In this document: in pieces, positions 22,094-33,782 of the stretch | How positions within the stretch are numbered: the first letter of the stretch is position 1 | Layout: each line of letters begins with the position of its first letter | Source of the DNA: Fasciola hepatica | Taxonomy: Eukaryota; Platyhelminthes; Trematoda; Plagiorchiida; Fasciolidae | Assembly: GCA_948099385.1 (NCBI GenBank) | Contig: CANUEZ040000193.1 | Coordinates: 7,824,501 to 7,888,500, forward strand | Length of the DNA: 64,000 nucleotides | Reading direction: 5' to 3' | Program-made: the position numbers and the translations under genes | Notes under the pieces: model-generated | What the model was told of the DNA's origin: nothing | The model's input: the letters and a program-made list of their open reading frames with translations, nothing else | Databases searched by the model: none

Positions 22094-25000
22094 TTCCGTC
22101 GTTGCGATCGGTTGCATTTCGTGTATTTCTCGTATCAGTACTGTTTTCGTTTCACTTTATATAGAATACATTGTCGCATCTGTCTGTCGGCTCGCATCTT
22201 CTCTATTTGTTCGATATAGATGATTTCGTTGGTATGTTGCTGTGAGACCGAAATAAAAACAGGTTCATAATCCTTGCTCAATTGTCTCCCAAAGATTGTT
22301 TAGCATTTGAGGTTATTCAGTGGTGTATTATGTAGCGTAGTCAGTGATCATGCTCCCATGTTGCATCTGCCGCTCCATCTGCTAATCCAAATGCGGATAG
22401 GAAAGAACAAGTTGAAAGTTATACTTGACAGACAGAAAAGTAACGCAACCAGTGGTACCAGGTTTGTGGCTGTCTCGGAATAGTGTTGTTCATTACAATG
22501 CAAATCATTGGAGAAGCGGGTATCATTTCGTGATTATTTAAACGAGAATAAGTCAAATCAGCTCATACGGAATTCAGGCATAGAAAATAAAGTGAGTAGA
22601 TTTTATTGGAGTGTTGATAAGCCCATATCTACCTGGTCAACCGCAACCATGAGATGTGAATTTACATGTGTCTTGATGGATTGGTACGAAATTCAGTTAC
22701 ATAGGGAATCACTATCGAAACAAAGGATCATTTGTTTGGAAAGAGCACATGAAACCATCACACTCGTGCAGCCGTCTACCGAGTTTCGTTTCACACCGTA
22801 CTACAGCTTGAAATAGAAAATAAATGGAACAGAGGCTACACATCACAAATGAGAACAAATATATTTCTGCTGGTTATTCGAATAATTATGGCGCGGAGAA
22901 GAGAAAGACGGTGGGTGAAGCTATCAATAGGATATATTCCAAGTTGCACTCAAATAAGGTGAAACCATTTTCCTTTTCGACTTGTTTCAGATTTTCAATC
23001 CATATACGTTTATTCACCCCAACAAAGATTGTTAGTTTTATCAAGATTTCTCATGCTTAAAAAGCGGATACAGTTTCATGATCACTATCCGAAAAACCGT
23101 CTCCCAATTTTATACCAAGCTAACAATTCGGAATTCAAGAACCTCTCAGGCAGCAAGCTTGGCAATATTCTTTGGTTCATCAAGTTCACCAAAAACTCTC
23201 GATCGGATGACTCAACATATACAGTATTCAATCATGGGGCTGGACCTCTGTCGGAGGTGTTGAATAATGTGGTCAGTCATGCAATTGAATCGTTCTTCAT
23301 TTCTGACTCTAACCGTCCTGTCACAATCATTCTCATACCAAAAGGGTCCAGTAACCCAACAGGACTCAGGAAATTTCAAACAGTTATACTTTTCTCGCCG
23401 TGTTAAGGTTGTTTGGACCTGATGTACTCCATGACCTTCGAAACTATGTCAGAAGTACAACTGACGAATACCAATTTGCGTATAAATCCTGGCGGTTCAC
23501 GTATGAGAAAATAGCGTGGCAGTCCATTTCATTGCAGAATCCCTCATTGATTCGTGAAAATCTATCAGGCCTGCCCTCGTTGATCACACACTAACATTTC
23601 ATGGTTTACAGCAAACGTCGCTTCTCAAGAAATTAGAACCCATTATTTGCCCACGTACTTAATTAACTGATTGGCAGACGTCTTCTCAGGAATAACATAA
23701 TGTATCTCTCTTCGTAGATGTCTGTACATATTTGGTCTTGTTTCTTGGCTTATGCGATAAGCATTAAACTTCATCCATTTAATCTGCCAAAAGTATCGTT
23801 GCGGACTTTTTCATCTAGTGTGATAATAAATTCAGAGAAATCATTTCAAAGAGTCGATTGGTAATTCAGGCACTGGTCTAGCATGCGGCGTGAATATTGT
23901 TTTTTATTACGGAGGAGTGGTGCAGTGAATCGGGTGCACAGAACAAACCACTAGATGAAACAGTACAGCTCATAAGGCCAATGTTGTTGGGACTTGTGTC
24001 CTACATATCACTGGATGGGACAACTTTGATCGACACTTTCGCTGAGGAAGGTAGTTTGTAGAAGAGATCACTGAAGGTGGCATAATATCAACTAAAGTTA
24101 TGGAAAGGCTATGCGAATTGTGTTAGACTTCCTGGGTGTGGTGTTACATAGGGGTTTATTGCATTCGAATAGCGTTTTTGTAAATGAATTATTTATCTAT
24201 TTGATAGAATTATTCGTAGTTATCCCCCTATATTTGTTGTACCATTGATTGGTTGATTTCCAGTTGAGATTCCAGTTGTGAGATAGAAACGAGAACTACC
24301 ATAACCACTTCGTGAATAATAGGAGTTTGAAACAAAATAAACTAAAACAAGCTGGGGAGAGCTGAACTGAAATGAACTGAATTGAGCTTTACTCAAAATC
24401 GCCTCATAATTGCAAGACGAATAACTGCGTCAACACAAAATGCAATCTGTATTCAGAATACATAGCTTTGTGAGTTCTTACTAGCCCTCATCGGTCAATT
24501 ACTCACAATCATGTACAAACACACGACTATAGTCCACTAATACTTTCGAACAGTTAAGAGCCTTGTAGAATCAAACGTTTGGCATATCCCACACACGTAT
24601 CTTTTGAGAACAGTCCTGTACCAAAAAGAACCAAACCACATCTATCCCAATGTCAAATAAATTCTGAGTAATCTGAAATGAAGCACGTTATTGCACAGGG
24701 TAGATCGGCATTTGTAACTGCCACTTTGATATCGTCATCATAATGGTTATCAAGAGCAACCAGAGAATGGCTTCAATGTCGGGAAACGTGGAGATGAAAA
24801 ACGGAATGGATGCACCAATTTGATGAATGGGTCCTTCCAAATCACCTCGAAACCCCTATAAATGCAAGTCCGATTTACCCACCAGACAGCAAATATCCCT
24901 TTTAGAAATGGGACTTCCTAAAGCGGTGAGCTTTAGGCCATCATAAACTACTTTTCATTCCTTCCAAACATCGATTCCCATCAGCCTAATCTATGTTGGT

Positions 25001-25148
25001 CTCTTCGGGCGATTTTATTCACCCAAAAGCTCATTTTGTTATCGTGACACAGAATTCGGATATCGGGTAGCAAAAATGGTGGAAGTGAACCGAGTAGACG
25101 ATGTAGACCAACTCTTACCCCAAACAGGTTTATTCCTTACTTACTATT
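22094..25148 (+). mobile_element. CR1/Jockey-like LINE E1, decayed
   Basis: This 3-kb plus-strand element is repeated at 48133-51690. The first part carries frames 22508-22816 and 23029-23406. RT block 1 is seen as LSEVLNNVVSHAIESFF and IPKGSSNPTGLRKFQT near 23250-23390, and block 2 as TTDEYQFAYKSWRFTYEKIA at 23460-23519, which matches the x-x-Q-F-A-Y-x-x-x-R-x-x-x-D/E-A-I-A pattern of CR1 and Jockey RTs. The palm present in E2 at 49738-49870 is missing here, so E1 has an internal deletion of about 580 bases near 23700. The 3' part has no frames and a short run of CTGAA-type repeats near 24361. Confidence 0.7.
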
Positions 25149-26745
25149 TTATTCACCTACGATGCTTCATTGATACATTATGACCAAGTTTTTCTCATTT
25201 TCTCTGATGGAAACTCCCAACGGCAGTGATGATAACTTCAGTGAAACGTTTCTTTTAAAATCGCTGGCTGTGTCAAAAATACGGGAAAGAGATATAACAG
25301 AACGAGTGGTCTCATCAATGACCGAATCTCTACAAATACTTACTGATAAAATGGTTCACAAGGTAACGAAATTCAGTCACGTCCTGAAAGGCAGTTGACC
25401 ATCTACAATAATCTTTGTTCAAATATGACGTTGCCTATCCCCAGCGAATATTGAGAAAATGGTTCAATTAAACGAACTGTCTTCCGGAATGAAACCTGGC
25501 CGATGCACTCTCTAAACTGCACTAAAATAGTTCCAGAGAAGTACAAGATGAACACACTGCAAACATTGTTTCTCACCATAGAGTTAATTTTGACAACAGA
25601 TACACTGGATGAAGAAATCAATGGGACTAGTCGAAACGCTTATATCAACTGCGTATCCAGCATTATTCTTGGCAAAGTATTATCGTCTGAAGCTGATAAA
25701 GAATGATCGTTCGCTGTTATTGGAATTGAATTTTTAAGTTCCTCACCAACGATATGATATGATCAACGTAACCATTAAACTTTTGAAGCTAAATTGAGGC
25801 ATATTTACTGTATTGCCGAACCGGTAATTGTGTTCACGTAATTCCCCGATCACACGCCTATAATCAAGGATTTACCGTCTATTCACATCAAGTTCAGCTG
25901 CACATTCCAAGTGAAATATTGGATCACAACTACCTACACTGGCCGTACCGAGTCTTAGTTACGTCATACAATGACTCAACACATTCGAGTGTGACTTGAG
26001 AATTAAACTCACACGGTCGGAGACAAGGCCTTACGTCATCACCAACGATATTCCCCAATGGAGAAACTAGAAGCACATGGCATAATGAACAACTCGAAAC
26101 CATCACGTGATACAACCATGTTTCCAAACCGATAGACTTGACTCACTCAACGTGATTACTCATTTCGCTGTCGCAGCAAATCTCGCATGAACAAGGTCAT
26201 GTATGCTCACGCTGAGCAGGTGGATATCAGGTTGTTGACTGTTACCATTAGACTCAAAGATATTCGAACTTGTTGATCAGTTTTACGCGAGCATCGTAAA
26301 TGATTGGTGGTAGTGTTAGTGGCGATGTGATAATGGTGATGCTTCATGCGCCAGACGCGCCCTGAAAGCTGTCCAACCGGAGAAAACAAGCAAGTTACAA
26401 AACGATCCTACATCGTTTATGGAATGCGAGTAAAGATCGTCAAACGTTTTTCCCAATTTTTAATTTGATAAGGTGAGCTTTGAGTGAGAGATATGCACAC
26501 GTTGTTTATTTTCTTGCAATGCCAGGTTAGAAGATAAATTAGAGGAACGCTGTTCATATGTGAAATGAATCTTGAATTATTGGTTACCAGTGTTGTACTG
26601 ATCTGTTTGTTTTGGTTCATGCTTATATTTGAACAATATTTGCTTGCAATTATTGAGGATTTGTCTGATTTGGGAAATACGGTTAGAAGAGGACAGTCGA
26701 ATATGGCATCACAACACCGGTGGCGAAATAAATAGTAATAACTGT
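25149..26745. other. Insertion inside the E1 block
   Basis: About 1.6 kb that has no counterpart in E2, where 51690 and 51755 are almost adjacent. Within it a plus frame at 25180-25398 (72 codons, hydrophilic, helix-prone: SDDNFSETFLLKSLAVSKIR) is followed by a gtaacg donor-like site and a ccccag acceptor-like site at about 25443. A second frame lies at 25503-25706. These could be exons of an unknown gene or part of an unknown element; no domain was recognised. Confidence 0.35.
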
Positions 26746-27539
26746 TTCACCTTTGACGAAATATTACACGCTTTAGAGATTTTGCACACAGGATGATAGA
26801 AAATCGGAAAGATAGTCGGTAATCTTGAATACAGCAATTGACTAATTCGTGTCCATACAGTAGCGGTGTTATCGGTGTTACAACAGATATTTTGTTGATA
26901 ACTGTCAGTTGCATGTGGTCAGTGATTACGTCACATTATTTCGTGTGGGTGACCAAGATAGATACAAAGATCTAAAATTATGATTCTGAGCACATAAAGT
27001 GGTGTTGTTTCGTGCGGATTGAGACTCAATCGGCGGTGGCCGAGATCTGGCCTTTGGCATTTCTTGTTGATCGCAATTTGACAATATATTTGGGAAGAGG
27101 GACTACATTCACTGGAAGAGATGGTAAATGTCGTTTGTCCACTTTTCACTAGACTTTTGTTTAACCAACTCGGTTGATACGTCCTTAAGCGTTGATACGG
27201 TCTTTCTGTGGTTCGACCTACGTCAGCTGGTCCACACTGAGAGCTGGAATGCACGGATATTCTGCCTTTCATTCGTAAAATGAGAAATAGTAAACTTGGA
27301 TTCCAGTAACGGAATACATCTTTCTGTTTTCGGATATGTGTAACGGGTGATTGATTTCACTCGTGTACCATATCTGCTTTAATGCTACTTTTAAATTCAA
27401 TTCATGGGTAGACGGATTGCTTTTCGACTGCTTGATAACGAGGTGCGCTATCGTCATTCTTCGTGATATTATTGATTGTATATACTGGATGAAAAATGAC
27501 TTTATCCTTTTATTTATTCTTTATCGAACATATCTGATT
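26746..27539. repeat. Distal part of the E1 block
   Basis: Matches 51755-52560, with shared words such as gattttgcacac, ggatgatagaaaatc and actcaatcggcggtggccga. The minus strand carries the endonuclease-like frame listed separately. It ends with tttatcgaacatatc, where repeat D2 begins. Confidence 0.75.
26931..27272 (-). pseudogene. Penelope-like GIY-YIG endonuclease remnant, copy 1
   Basis: The minus frame 27272-26931 (113 codons) reads SSSQCGPADVGRTTERPYQR, then TYQPSWLNKSLVKSGQTTF. The copy at 52110-52307 reads CGADDVGRTTGRPSGRIKAY and HLSWLNKRPVKSGQMTF. The shared Cys-Gly...VGRTT-x-R...R(I)(K)...W-L pattern resembles the GIY-YIG endonuclease of Penelope-like elements (typically YVGRTTR...RI-x-EH-x-P-x-W). 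The tyrosine before VGRT is Asp in both. No linked Penelope RT was found upstream. The assignment is tentative. Confidence 0.4.
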
Positions 27540-28183
27540 ATGTCAGATTTGGTCACCAGCCGAGTCACAATGCATTTCCTCCTACCACGAAAAATATCGT
27601 CGTTCGAGGATTAGAACCTCTGACCTCCGAAGTGTCATGTGAAAGCTCCGCGCCACAGATCGCAATTTGGAATAACTTACAGACAGAGAAGGCTTTCTTG
27701 CCGAGAAACAAGACGATGGGTGCCATCAGAAGGAAGCGAATTGGTATTGATTTTCAAGTACCATTTTTTCTATTAAACTAAGTTCATGAAAAAGGGAGTT
27801 CGAGAGTTTCCCGGGATTATTGAGAAGATCTACCACAGTGTGTTCTGGTCCTCGCTATAGAACTTGGATGATGACGGGCAATATTTCGTGGGCTGTGCGA
27901 CAGCCAATTAACGGATCATACAAATGAATATCCCGAATCGCTTTATCAATACGAAAATTCCAAAATATAGGATGTTGATGTTTCTGTACACCGGAGATGT
28001 CGCTGCCACATTACCTCTGAAAACGTTGAAACTGTTATCCCATCTGTTTATCCAGTCAATTAATTGCGTTTTATTTTTCCATTATATTGAGGAGAAAATG
28101 GTTTTCATGACGCTGCCTTTTTAATTCCTTGTCATCAGGCCGTCGGGAGGCAATCTGGACAATTTGCACCATAAATGTTGAAC
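27540..28183. repeat. Repeat D, copy 2
   Basis: Near-identical to 20774-21416. It starts exactly where the E1 block stops matching the E2 block, so it was inserted at, or recombined into, that point. After gttgaa the flank differs from copy 1. Confidence 0.85.
27608..27655 (-). other. tRNA-Arg-like segment in repeat D2
   Basis: Same 48-base box A/anticodon-loop/box B arrangement as at 20842-20889, identical in sequence by eye. See that entry for the reading. Confidence 0.5.
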
Positions 28184-29895
28184 AAGACTTCGTTATTTTG
28201 GAAGATGTGATTGTTTGGTCTTGCTGGGAGTCCGAAAACGCGTATGGAAATATCAAATCACAGTTTTAGTTTTCTACCCTAGGAAAGTTGGTTCCAGAGA
28301 AGTAACTGAATAATCAAAAAAATTCATTTTTAGTCCAGTATTCAGTTCTTTTTATTTCGGGTCTACTGATTGCCGATGCTCAAGGTATGCGGTGTCGCAG
28401 AAGTTTAGTCCTACAGTTTGAAAATATCGCAAACTTTCAGATTTTGACCTAACTTTGCTAATAACATGCGACCCTAATAGATGCGACATATTCTCCAAAT
28501 TCAGTGGTGCTCCTCAACAGTAGCGTTCAGATAGTCATTTGCCTATATTCAGAAGTAGATTAGGGACTAGGCCTATTTGATATTTGGTGTAGTTTCAAGG
28601 TACATCCAACCATTTTCATTTTAACAGTATCCGTGTTCAGTTTTAGGATTTTCATAGTCAAATAATGGTTTGGTTGATATCATGGTGATAAAGGAAATAG
28701 ATATTGGAACAAACATGTTCGGTTTATCATGCAAGGACCAAAGCGAGCAAAGCCAAGTATTTGTGATGCACCATAATGTAGTAAATCAGAGGCGACCAGC
28801 TGGAGAAAATGGTCCACTCAGTTAAAATTTATAATGTGCCGTAGTGAGCAGCGCTCTGGGCAATTGTATTCAGTATTCCCAATAGGAAAATTCGCACGGA
28901 CGAAACCTGTGAGTTCTGCTATGGTAGCAACAGTAATCACGACTGAACTGACAACATCGAGAATGTTGAGCATCAAAATTGCTGATTTTATGAAACAATA
29001 AATCTGCCTTCATTCTGCGACCTAAATAGAGTCAAGTATTATAGTCCACCTACTTACGAGGACTATCCAAGTGACTCTCTCTAACGTCATTGGTTATTCT
29101 GTCCAGCGGGACACGTTGCATCAAAATACGATGTGCTCACAGTATAAGATAATATCGTTATACTTCCCATTGGCTTAAGTTAAATTGGTTAAATGTTTCA
29201 CGTTGAATTCTGATTGACGTAAGCGAGTGCCACAGTTCGTTGAGTCGTACAAATGTTTCGCTACTGGTTCTGAAGCAAAACGCCGGGATTCGGACACCGT
29301 CGAGCAGCTGATACTCACAACACCTAACAATTCGATGGACAACGTTGTTCTCTTCCACAACAGTCTGTTTTTCTCAACCAATTAGGTAATCCCTGTGATC
29401 ATGAGTACACCCAATCTCTGCGCTGTTGGAAGTTTTCAGGGCCTTGCATCGACGTGAGGTTCGTTGGGGCTGCTTCCAACACATTCGCCTAACAGGCACC
29501 ACATTTTTTATTCTCATAATTTCTGTAAACTGCTAATCAAAGGTTTTCCAAGGATATAGGTTTTTGCCAGGTTTCACTTTGTTACCACACAGCTAAAATG
29601 TGTTTCTTTCATGTTTATACACCTGTCAATGGCAATTTATTAAACATTTTGGAGGGTTTATCATCGTTGAATTATACACTGCAGAATAAAAACAAATAAA
29701 TTGTTCTAATGATCTGGTCGCTACAGAGGTAACAGGGAGGTAACACTAGAGGTTTGTTTGCATTACATGTATGGTCCGTGAGAAAAGCAAGGTTGCATTC
29801 ACATGCTACATCGCAAATATGTCCGACTAGAAATTCGATTAGTGTGCAACGCAAAAAGTGAGAGATGTATTATCAAAGTGTGCTTATTCATCTAG
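28184..29895. other. Intergenic, no gene recognised
   Basis: About 1.7 kb. Two overlapping minus frames at 29158-29381 and one at 29672-29854 are short and unrecognised. Confidence 0.45.
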
Positions 29896-30057
29896 AACCA
29901 GTTTGTGTGGCCACACGCTCACCATCGGCGAGTTACACGAGTGCGCTGCTATCAGTTGGAGTTCCATTGGAAACACTGTGTGTGTGTATATCGCAAGTGA
30001 TTTCAAACAAACGAGGTAAAACAGCTGCACGCGGAGTGCCTTCGTGGATTAATTATG
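29896..30057 (+). CDS. Candidate internal exon 1 of an unknown gene
   Basis: This 162-base segment lies between a plausible acceptor (gcttattcatctag) and a strong donor (gtgagt at 30058). It lies inside the longest frame of its area (29865-30293, 142 codons). It encodes a 54-residue stretch including VCVATRSPSASYTSALLSVG, SQVISNKRGKT and VPSWINYG. It ends in phase 1, which is compatible with the candidate exon at 31240. No domain is recognised. Splice sites were read by eye only, and one in three random exon pairs would have matching phase, so this is a weak call. Confidence 0.25.
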
Positions 30058-31239
30058 GTGAGTTCACAATAAACATCATGTGGTGCATTAGTATACTAAA
30101 TGGAACAATCTTACTGATATCTTTTGATGACTCATTGCACATCACTCCTTATTTAATTTTGTGTTCAAAGTGGCAAATGAAAGGTGTACACACCAAACCG
30201 GAACTCCGATCTCGGCTACTTGCTTTACGAATTACATCCCTGGTCATGGTTGGTATAAAGGCAGGCTTGTTACCAGCACATAATTCTTGGTAGTATACAT
30301 GAAAAGTTTGTGTGATAGGAAATACTGTATATCAGTCGGATCAGCAGGGCGACAGCAAAAAATCAACAGCCGGTCCAGAAGGCGAAAATTAGGCACCACT
30401 TTGAATGCTTGCTAGATTTGAATAGATAGAAGCAGTGTGTGAGATTTTTCTAATGGAGAGGTGGACATGAACTTGATATAACAATAGGAAACCTAATTTC
30501 ATACTTCCAATTTCATTTGGAAACAATTCTGAAGAAGTCGTTCATCACCTAGAGGTTATCCATGCAGAAATGTGTTTGTATTCTGGCATTCCGTGGAATC
30601 CAAATCTACTGGAATTCTCGGCTACCTAAACGGCACTCTTACTGTTGTTTTTGTCTTTCAGCTAAGTAGTCACAACTAATGATCACGTCAATGTTTGTCT
30701 TTTACTTCACGATATGACATTTCAATTTGGTTTTACCAAGGAGTACACAGACTATAGAATGAAGTAAGGCCATTGCCTACTCAGTTGTTATTGAATAAAA
30801 AGAATGGATATTCTGGTGAATACACCAAATTTACTGAAAGCAAAAAATATTTTACTGACTCATAATCGGGTTTGTTCAGTGTTATGCTCCAATTTCAGCC
30901 AGTAAGAGAAACGACTGGACTTGGTGCTTGTGTTAAATTGATGATTTATCACACACATACAGGCAAAACACCTAACGTATTTTAGGATGAAAAGACCACA
31001 GTGAAACAACAAATAGCTAGGCAACCACTGGTTGTAGCAAAAAACCGTAATGGCAACAAACATGTCTTCAGATTGTGAGCATTGAATAGAGCTAAATCTT
31101 GTTGGACATAGCAATAAGGTTTTGCAATGAATGTTTTGTGGCTAAATAAATCATCGTCGCAGAGTTAACTGCTAAGTTTTGAATGATTCATCTAAGTGAA
31201 GTATAAACCAACCTAATCTTGAGAGAGAAAACCCAGCAG
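30058..31239. other. Possible intron or intergenic DNA
   Basis: No recognised gene. The open frame of exon 1 continues to 30293 by chance or as real coding DNA. A short minus frame at 30860-31114 is unrecognised. Confidence 0.35.
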
Positions 31240-31433
31240 GATTTGTGGGCGTTCCATCCACATCACTTGTTAGAGACGTTTCCAATGAACGTCATAAGAC
31301 AGTAGTTACAATCGACAAAATCGTTTTTTGTTGCTCTCCTGTTAGAGTAACGGAAGCCGCAAGCGTCGATCGCACGTGCAATGAAACGTATCCGCCTGAC
31401 AAAATCATTCGATCTAAGGATTTGCGCAACTGA
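31240..31433 (+). CDS. Candidate terminal exon 2 of an unknown gene
   Basis: The segment follows an acceptor-like aaacccagcag and begins with two bases that complete the codon left open by the candidate exon at 29896-30057. It reads FVGVPSTSLVRDVSNERHKT, VVTIDKIVFCCSPVRVTEAA and ends at a TGA at 31431. The composition is protein-like, but there is no known domain. It could equally be chance. Confidence 0.25.
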
Positions 31434-32324
31434 AATCGATGTACCGAGCAATTCTTGCATATTCCGTGTCCTTCTCCTCCACAATGAGAGCTTAATCACA
31501 CACACAAACACACACACACAGACACGTGAGTACACCGACGGAAGAAATATTTTGACACTGCCCGAAAACCGAGAGGCTTGTAATCCTGCAGGCTACAGAC
31601 TAACATCTGAATATCTTGTGCAAACCTACACAGTTAATGCACGTATTCATCATTGAGCCTTCTGGAAATAATGAAATATTTCACCGACCTTGCTATGCCC
31701 AAGGATTTATTTCCTTTTTCAAGGGTACACCATTTCATTTTAGCAGAAGCATTCAGCTTCGAGTTAGGTTTCCTCATTAATCGTGATGGTTTGTGTTTGT
31801 GTTTTCAGTCAGGCCGACAAAGCGGACCTATGGGTGCCCTGGGTGAGGTAGACCCAAACTAAAATAGAATACAGAATCGTTGATATTGCCAAAATATTGT
31901 CTGATATCTCTGGTGACAATTCGATAAAACAGTGTCAAGATGCTGTTGATGCATGACCCTAGATTATTTCTAAACTGTTCTCTGATAACAAGAGAAACGA
32001 AACTCGTTTGTAAAAAAAAATTATTGTAATGACTTTCATGACAACCAAACACTTGATTTGTCACACTATTTAGGTTTGAATTATACATTATTGTGTGGAA
32101 AACGGAATCGTTGGTGAAGATGTTCACAATATGGTGATTTCTGATATATAAGGGATTTAGAAGTCCTTTCTGTGGGGTGATTATTTCGAGAATCTTTGCG
32201 CGAAACACATTTTCAATCCTGAGCTTTCAAGTGGCCAAGTCAGAATAAGGCGGATTTGCATGCAAGTTCATGGAAAGTTCACGTGTTCATTCTGAGCCAA
32301 TTTTATCGTTACATAGATAGATAG
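31434..32324. other. Intergenic with CA microsatellite and an orphan minus frame
   Basis: A CA-rich run lies at 31497-31530. A minus frame of 126 codons at 31828-32208 (including SFVSLVIREQFRNNLGSCIN and VTRDIRQYFGNINDSVF) is long for AT-rich DNA, but I do not recognise it. Confidence 0.4.
31497..31530. repeat. CA microsatellite
   Basis: Interrupted CA repeat, cacacacaaacacacacaca, on the plus strand. Confidence 0.85.
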
Positions 32325-32628
32325 ATAAATCATTACTACCCGGGCTGAAGCATAATAACCTGTCAATTAGATGCAGGATTATGCCAAAATGTGAGAAGGA
32401 TATTGATTGATTATCCACGTAGTGAGTGTGGACAACAACGTCTGCTAAGATGAAACACGATACAAATATTATTCCAACATCCAGGGCTTTCCGGGGTCGA
32501 AAGCAATACATCTAACTGAGTGAAAACCTACCAAAATTCGCATGAATTCGCTGCAAAAGTCATACTGAATTAGTGATTTTCAGTGCGGCAGAGTGCAGAC
32601 ATTGATCACTCTGCTCCCTGTTACTGAA
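32325..32628. repeat. Direct repeat left of Penelope-like element
   Basis: Matches 33523-33782 from tagata and ctacccgggctgaagca to ctctgctccctgttactga. The second copy lacks about 60 bases found here. A short GATA run lies at its left edge (32312-32328). As the two repeats bracket a Penelope-like RT on the minus strand, they may be the terminal repeats (pLTRs) found around such elements. Confidence 0.7.
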
Positions 32629-32929
32629 ATATATTCTCGGTTAGATAACAGTCGTTCTGTTCCACCCACGTGTGTTTTTCCGCAAATTCGTAAATCAGAT
32701 TAGATTCGGTGTGCTAGGGTAGACGTTATTTTCACCGCGGGCCTTGGGGATCCCAGTCGTTCAATGAACAATCATTTGATCAGTTGCATATTATGTTCTA
32801 GGAATCGCTACCCAAGTCACCTTTTGAGCAGGCATTGACATCATCACATTTGAATGGAAGACAGAGGATGACTAATGATTTCTTTATTGAACAAGTCGTT
32901 TATCTGGTAACTATAGGTCTCCTGTGCAT
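32629..32929. other. Downstream part of Penelope-like element, unresolved
   Basis: On the minus strand this follows the RT fragment, where the linker or GIY-YIG endonuclease would be expected. No endonuclease motif was seen. Confidence 0.35.
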
Positions 32930-33440
32930 TTTGATAAACGTTTGGAGATGAGCGTTTTCGGTCGACGCCTCTTTCAGCTGTCGTAGTTTGCTGTCAATCA
33001 TGTTTCCGTGCAAATTCTTCCTACTCTCCGAAACGGTGTTCGGACCAGGCAACGTTTATACTCCCTAGGCACAAAACTGTTAGTGTGCAAGTAAAAGCTT
33101 GTCCACGTTTCTTTTCTATGAAATCAGATTTCCGATTGTTCCGTCATTCCCCCTAGTAATAATCAGCTCAAAGAAGGGTAGTGTATTGTCTAATTCGGCG
33201 CCCATCGTAGTTCGTATATTTGGATGCAGAAGATTGAATACATCCATAGTCCACGCCGTCTATTCTAGACTTTCGTGATGATAAAAATATCATCGACGTA
33301 TTTCTTGTCATGCTCGGTTCTTTCCGGGATTTTGCTCGCCTTCACAAGTTGGCCGAATCCATTTTTCCGAAACAATTGGTGACTGATGTAGATAATCTAT
33401 CATTGGTTTCATTGAATTGAACTACAATTTCGGGCTGTCT
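32930..33440 (-). pseudogene. Penelope-like reverse transcriptase, fragment 1
   Basis: On the minus strand, 33300-33277 encodes KYVDDIFIITKV, an intact YxDD catalytic box. The next block is spread over two frames: HPNIRTTMGAELDNTLPFFE, then ETWTSFYLHTNSFVPREYKR and LVRTPFRRVGRIC around 33120-33010. The order YVDD - Leu-Pro-Phe-Phe - Lys-x-Thr-Trp-Thr - SFVP-x-x-YK - LV-x-T - R-x-x-x-IC is the signature of Penelope-like RTs. Frameshifts separate the blocks, so it is not functional. It is bracketed by direct repeats at 32325-32628 and 33523-33782. Confidence 0.85.
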
Positions 33441-33522
33441 CTTGTGGTCTATGTTTCTGTTTACCACCGAAGAAAATAAACAGCATACAGACACTAGCAA
33501 AATGTTATCTTTGCATAGCTCT

Positions 33523-33782
33523 ATAGATAATTCAACACTACCCGGGCTGAAGCACAGTTACCTATCAATCCACGTAGCGAGTTTGAACGAAGACGTCTGC
33601 TAAGATGGAACACGATACAAATATTATTCCAACATTCAGGACTTTCTGGAGTCGAAATCAATACATCTAACTGAGTGAAAACGTACCAATATATACATGA
33701 ATTCGCTGCAAAGGCCATACCGAATTAGTGATGTTCAGTGCGGCAAAGTGCAGACATTGATCACTCTGCTCCCTGTTACTGA
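33523..33782. repeat. Direct repeat right of Penelope-like element
   Basis: Second copy of the 32325-32628 repeat, in the same orientation, with a deletion of about 60 bases after the first 30. Bases after the shared end differ from those after the left copy. Confidence 0.7.

Noticed and set aside
20774..28183. Repeats D1 and D2 as LTRs of one retrotransposon
   Set aside because: The interior is a LINE and other repeats that occur in block 2 without D, no primer-binding site follows D1, and no target-site duplication was seen.
29865..30293. Single 142-codon gene
   Set aside because: The frame crosses a strong splice donor (gtgagt) and has no domain; an exon ending at 30057 is the more sensible reading.
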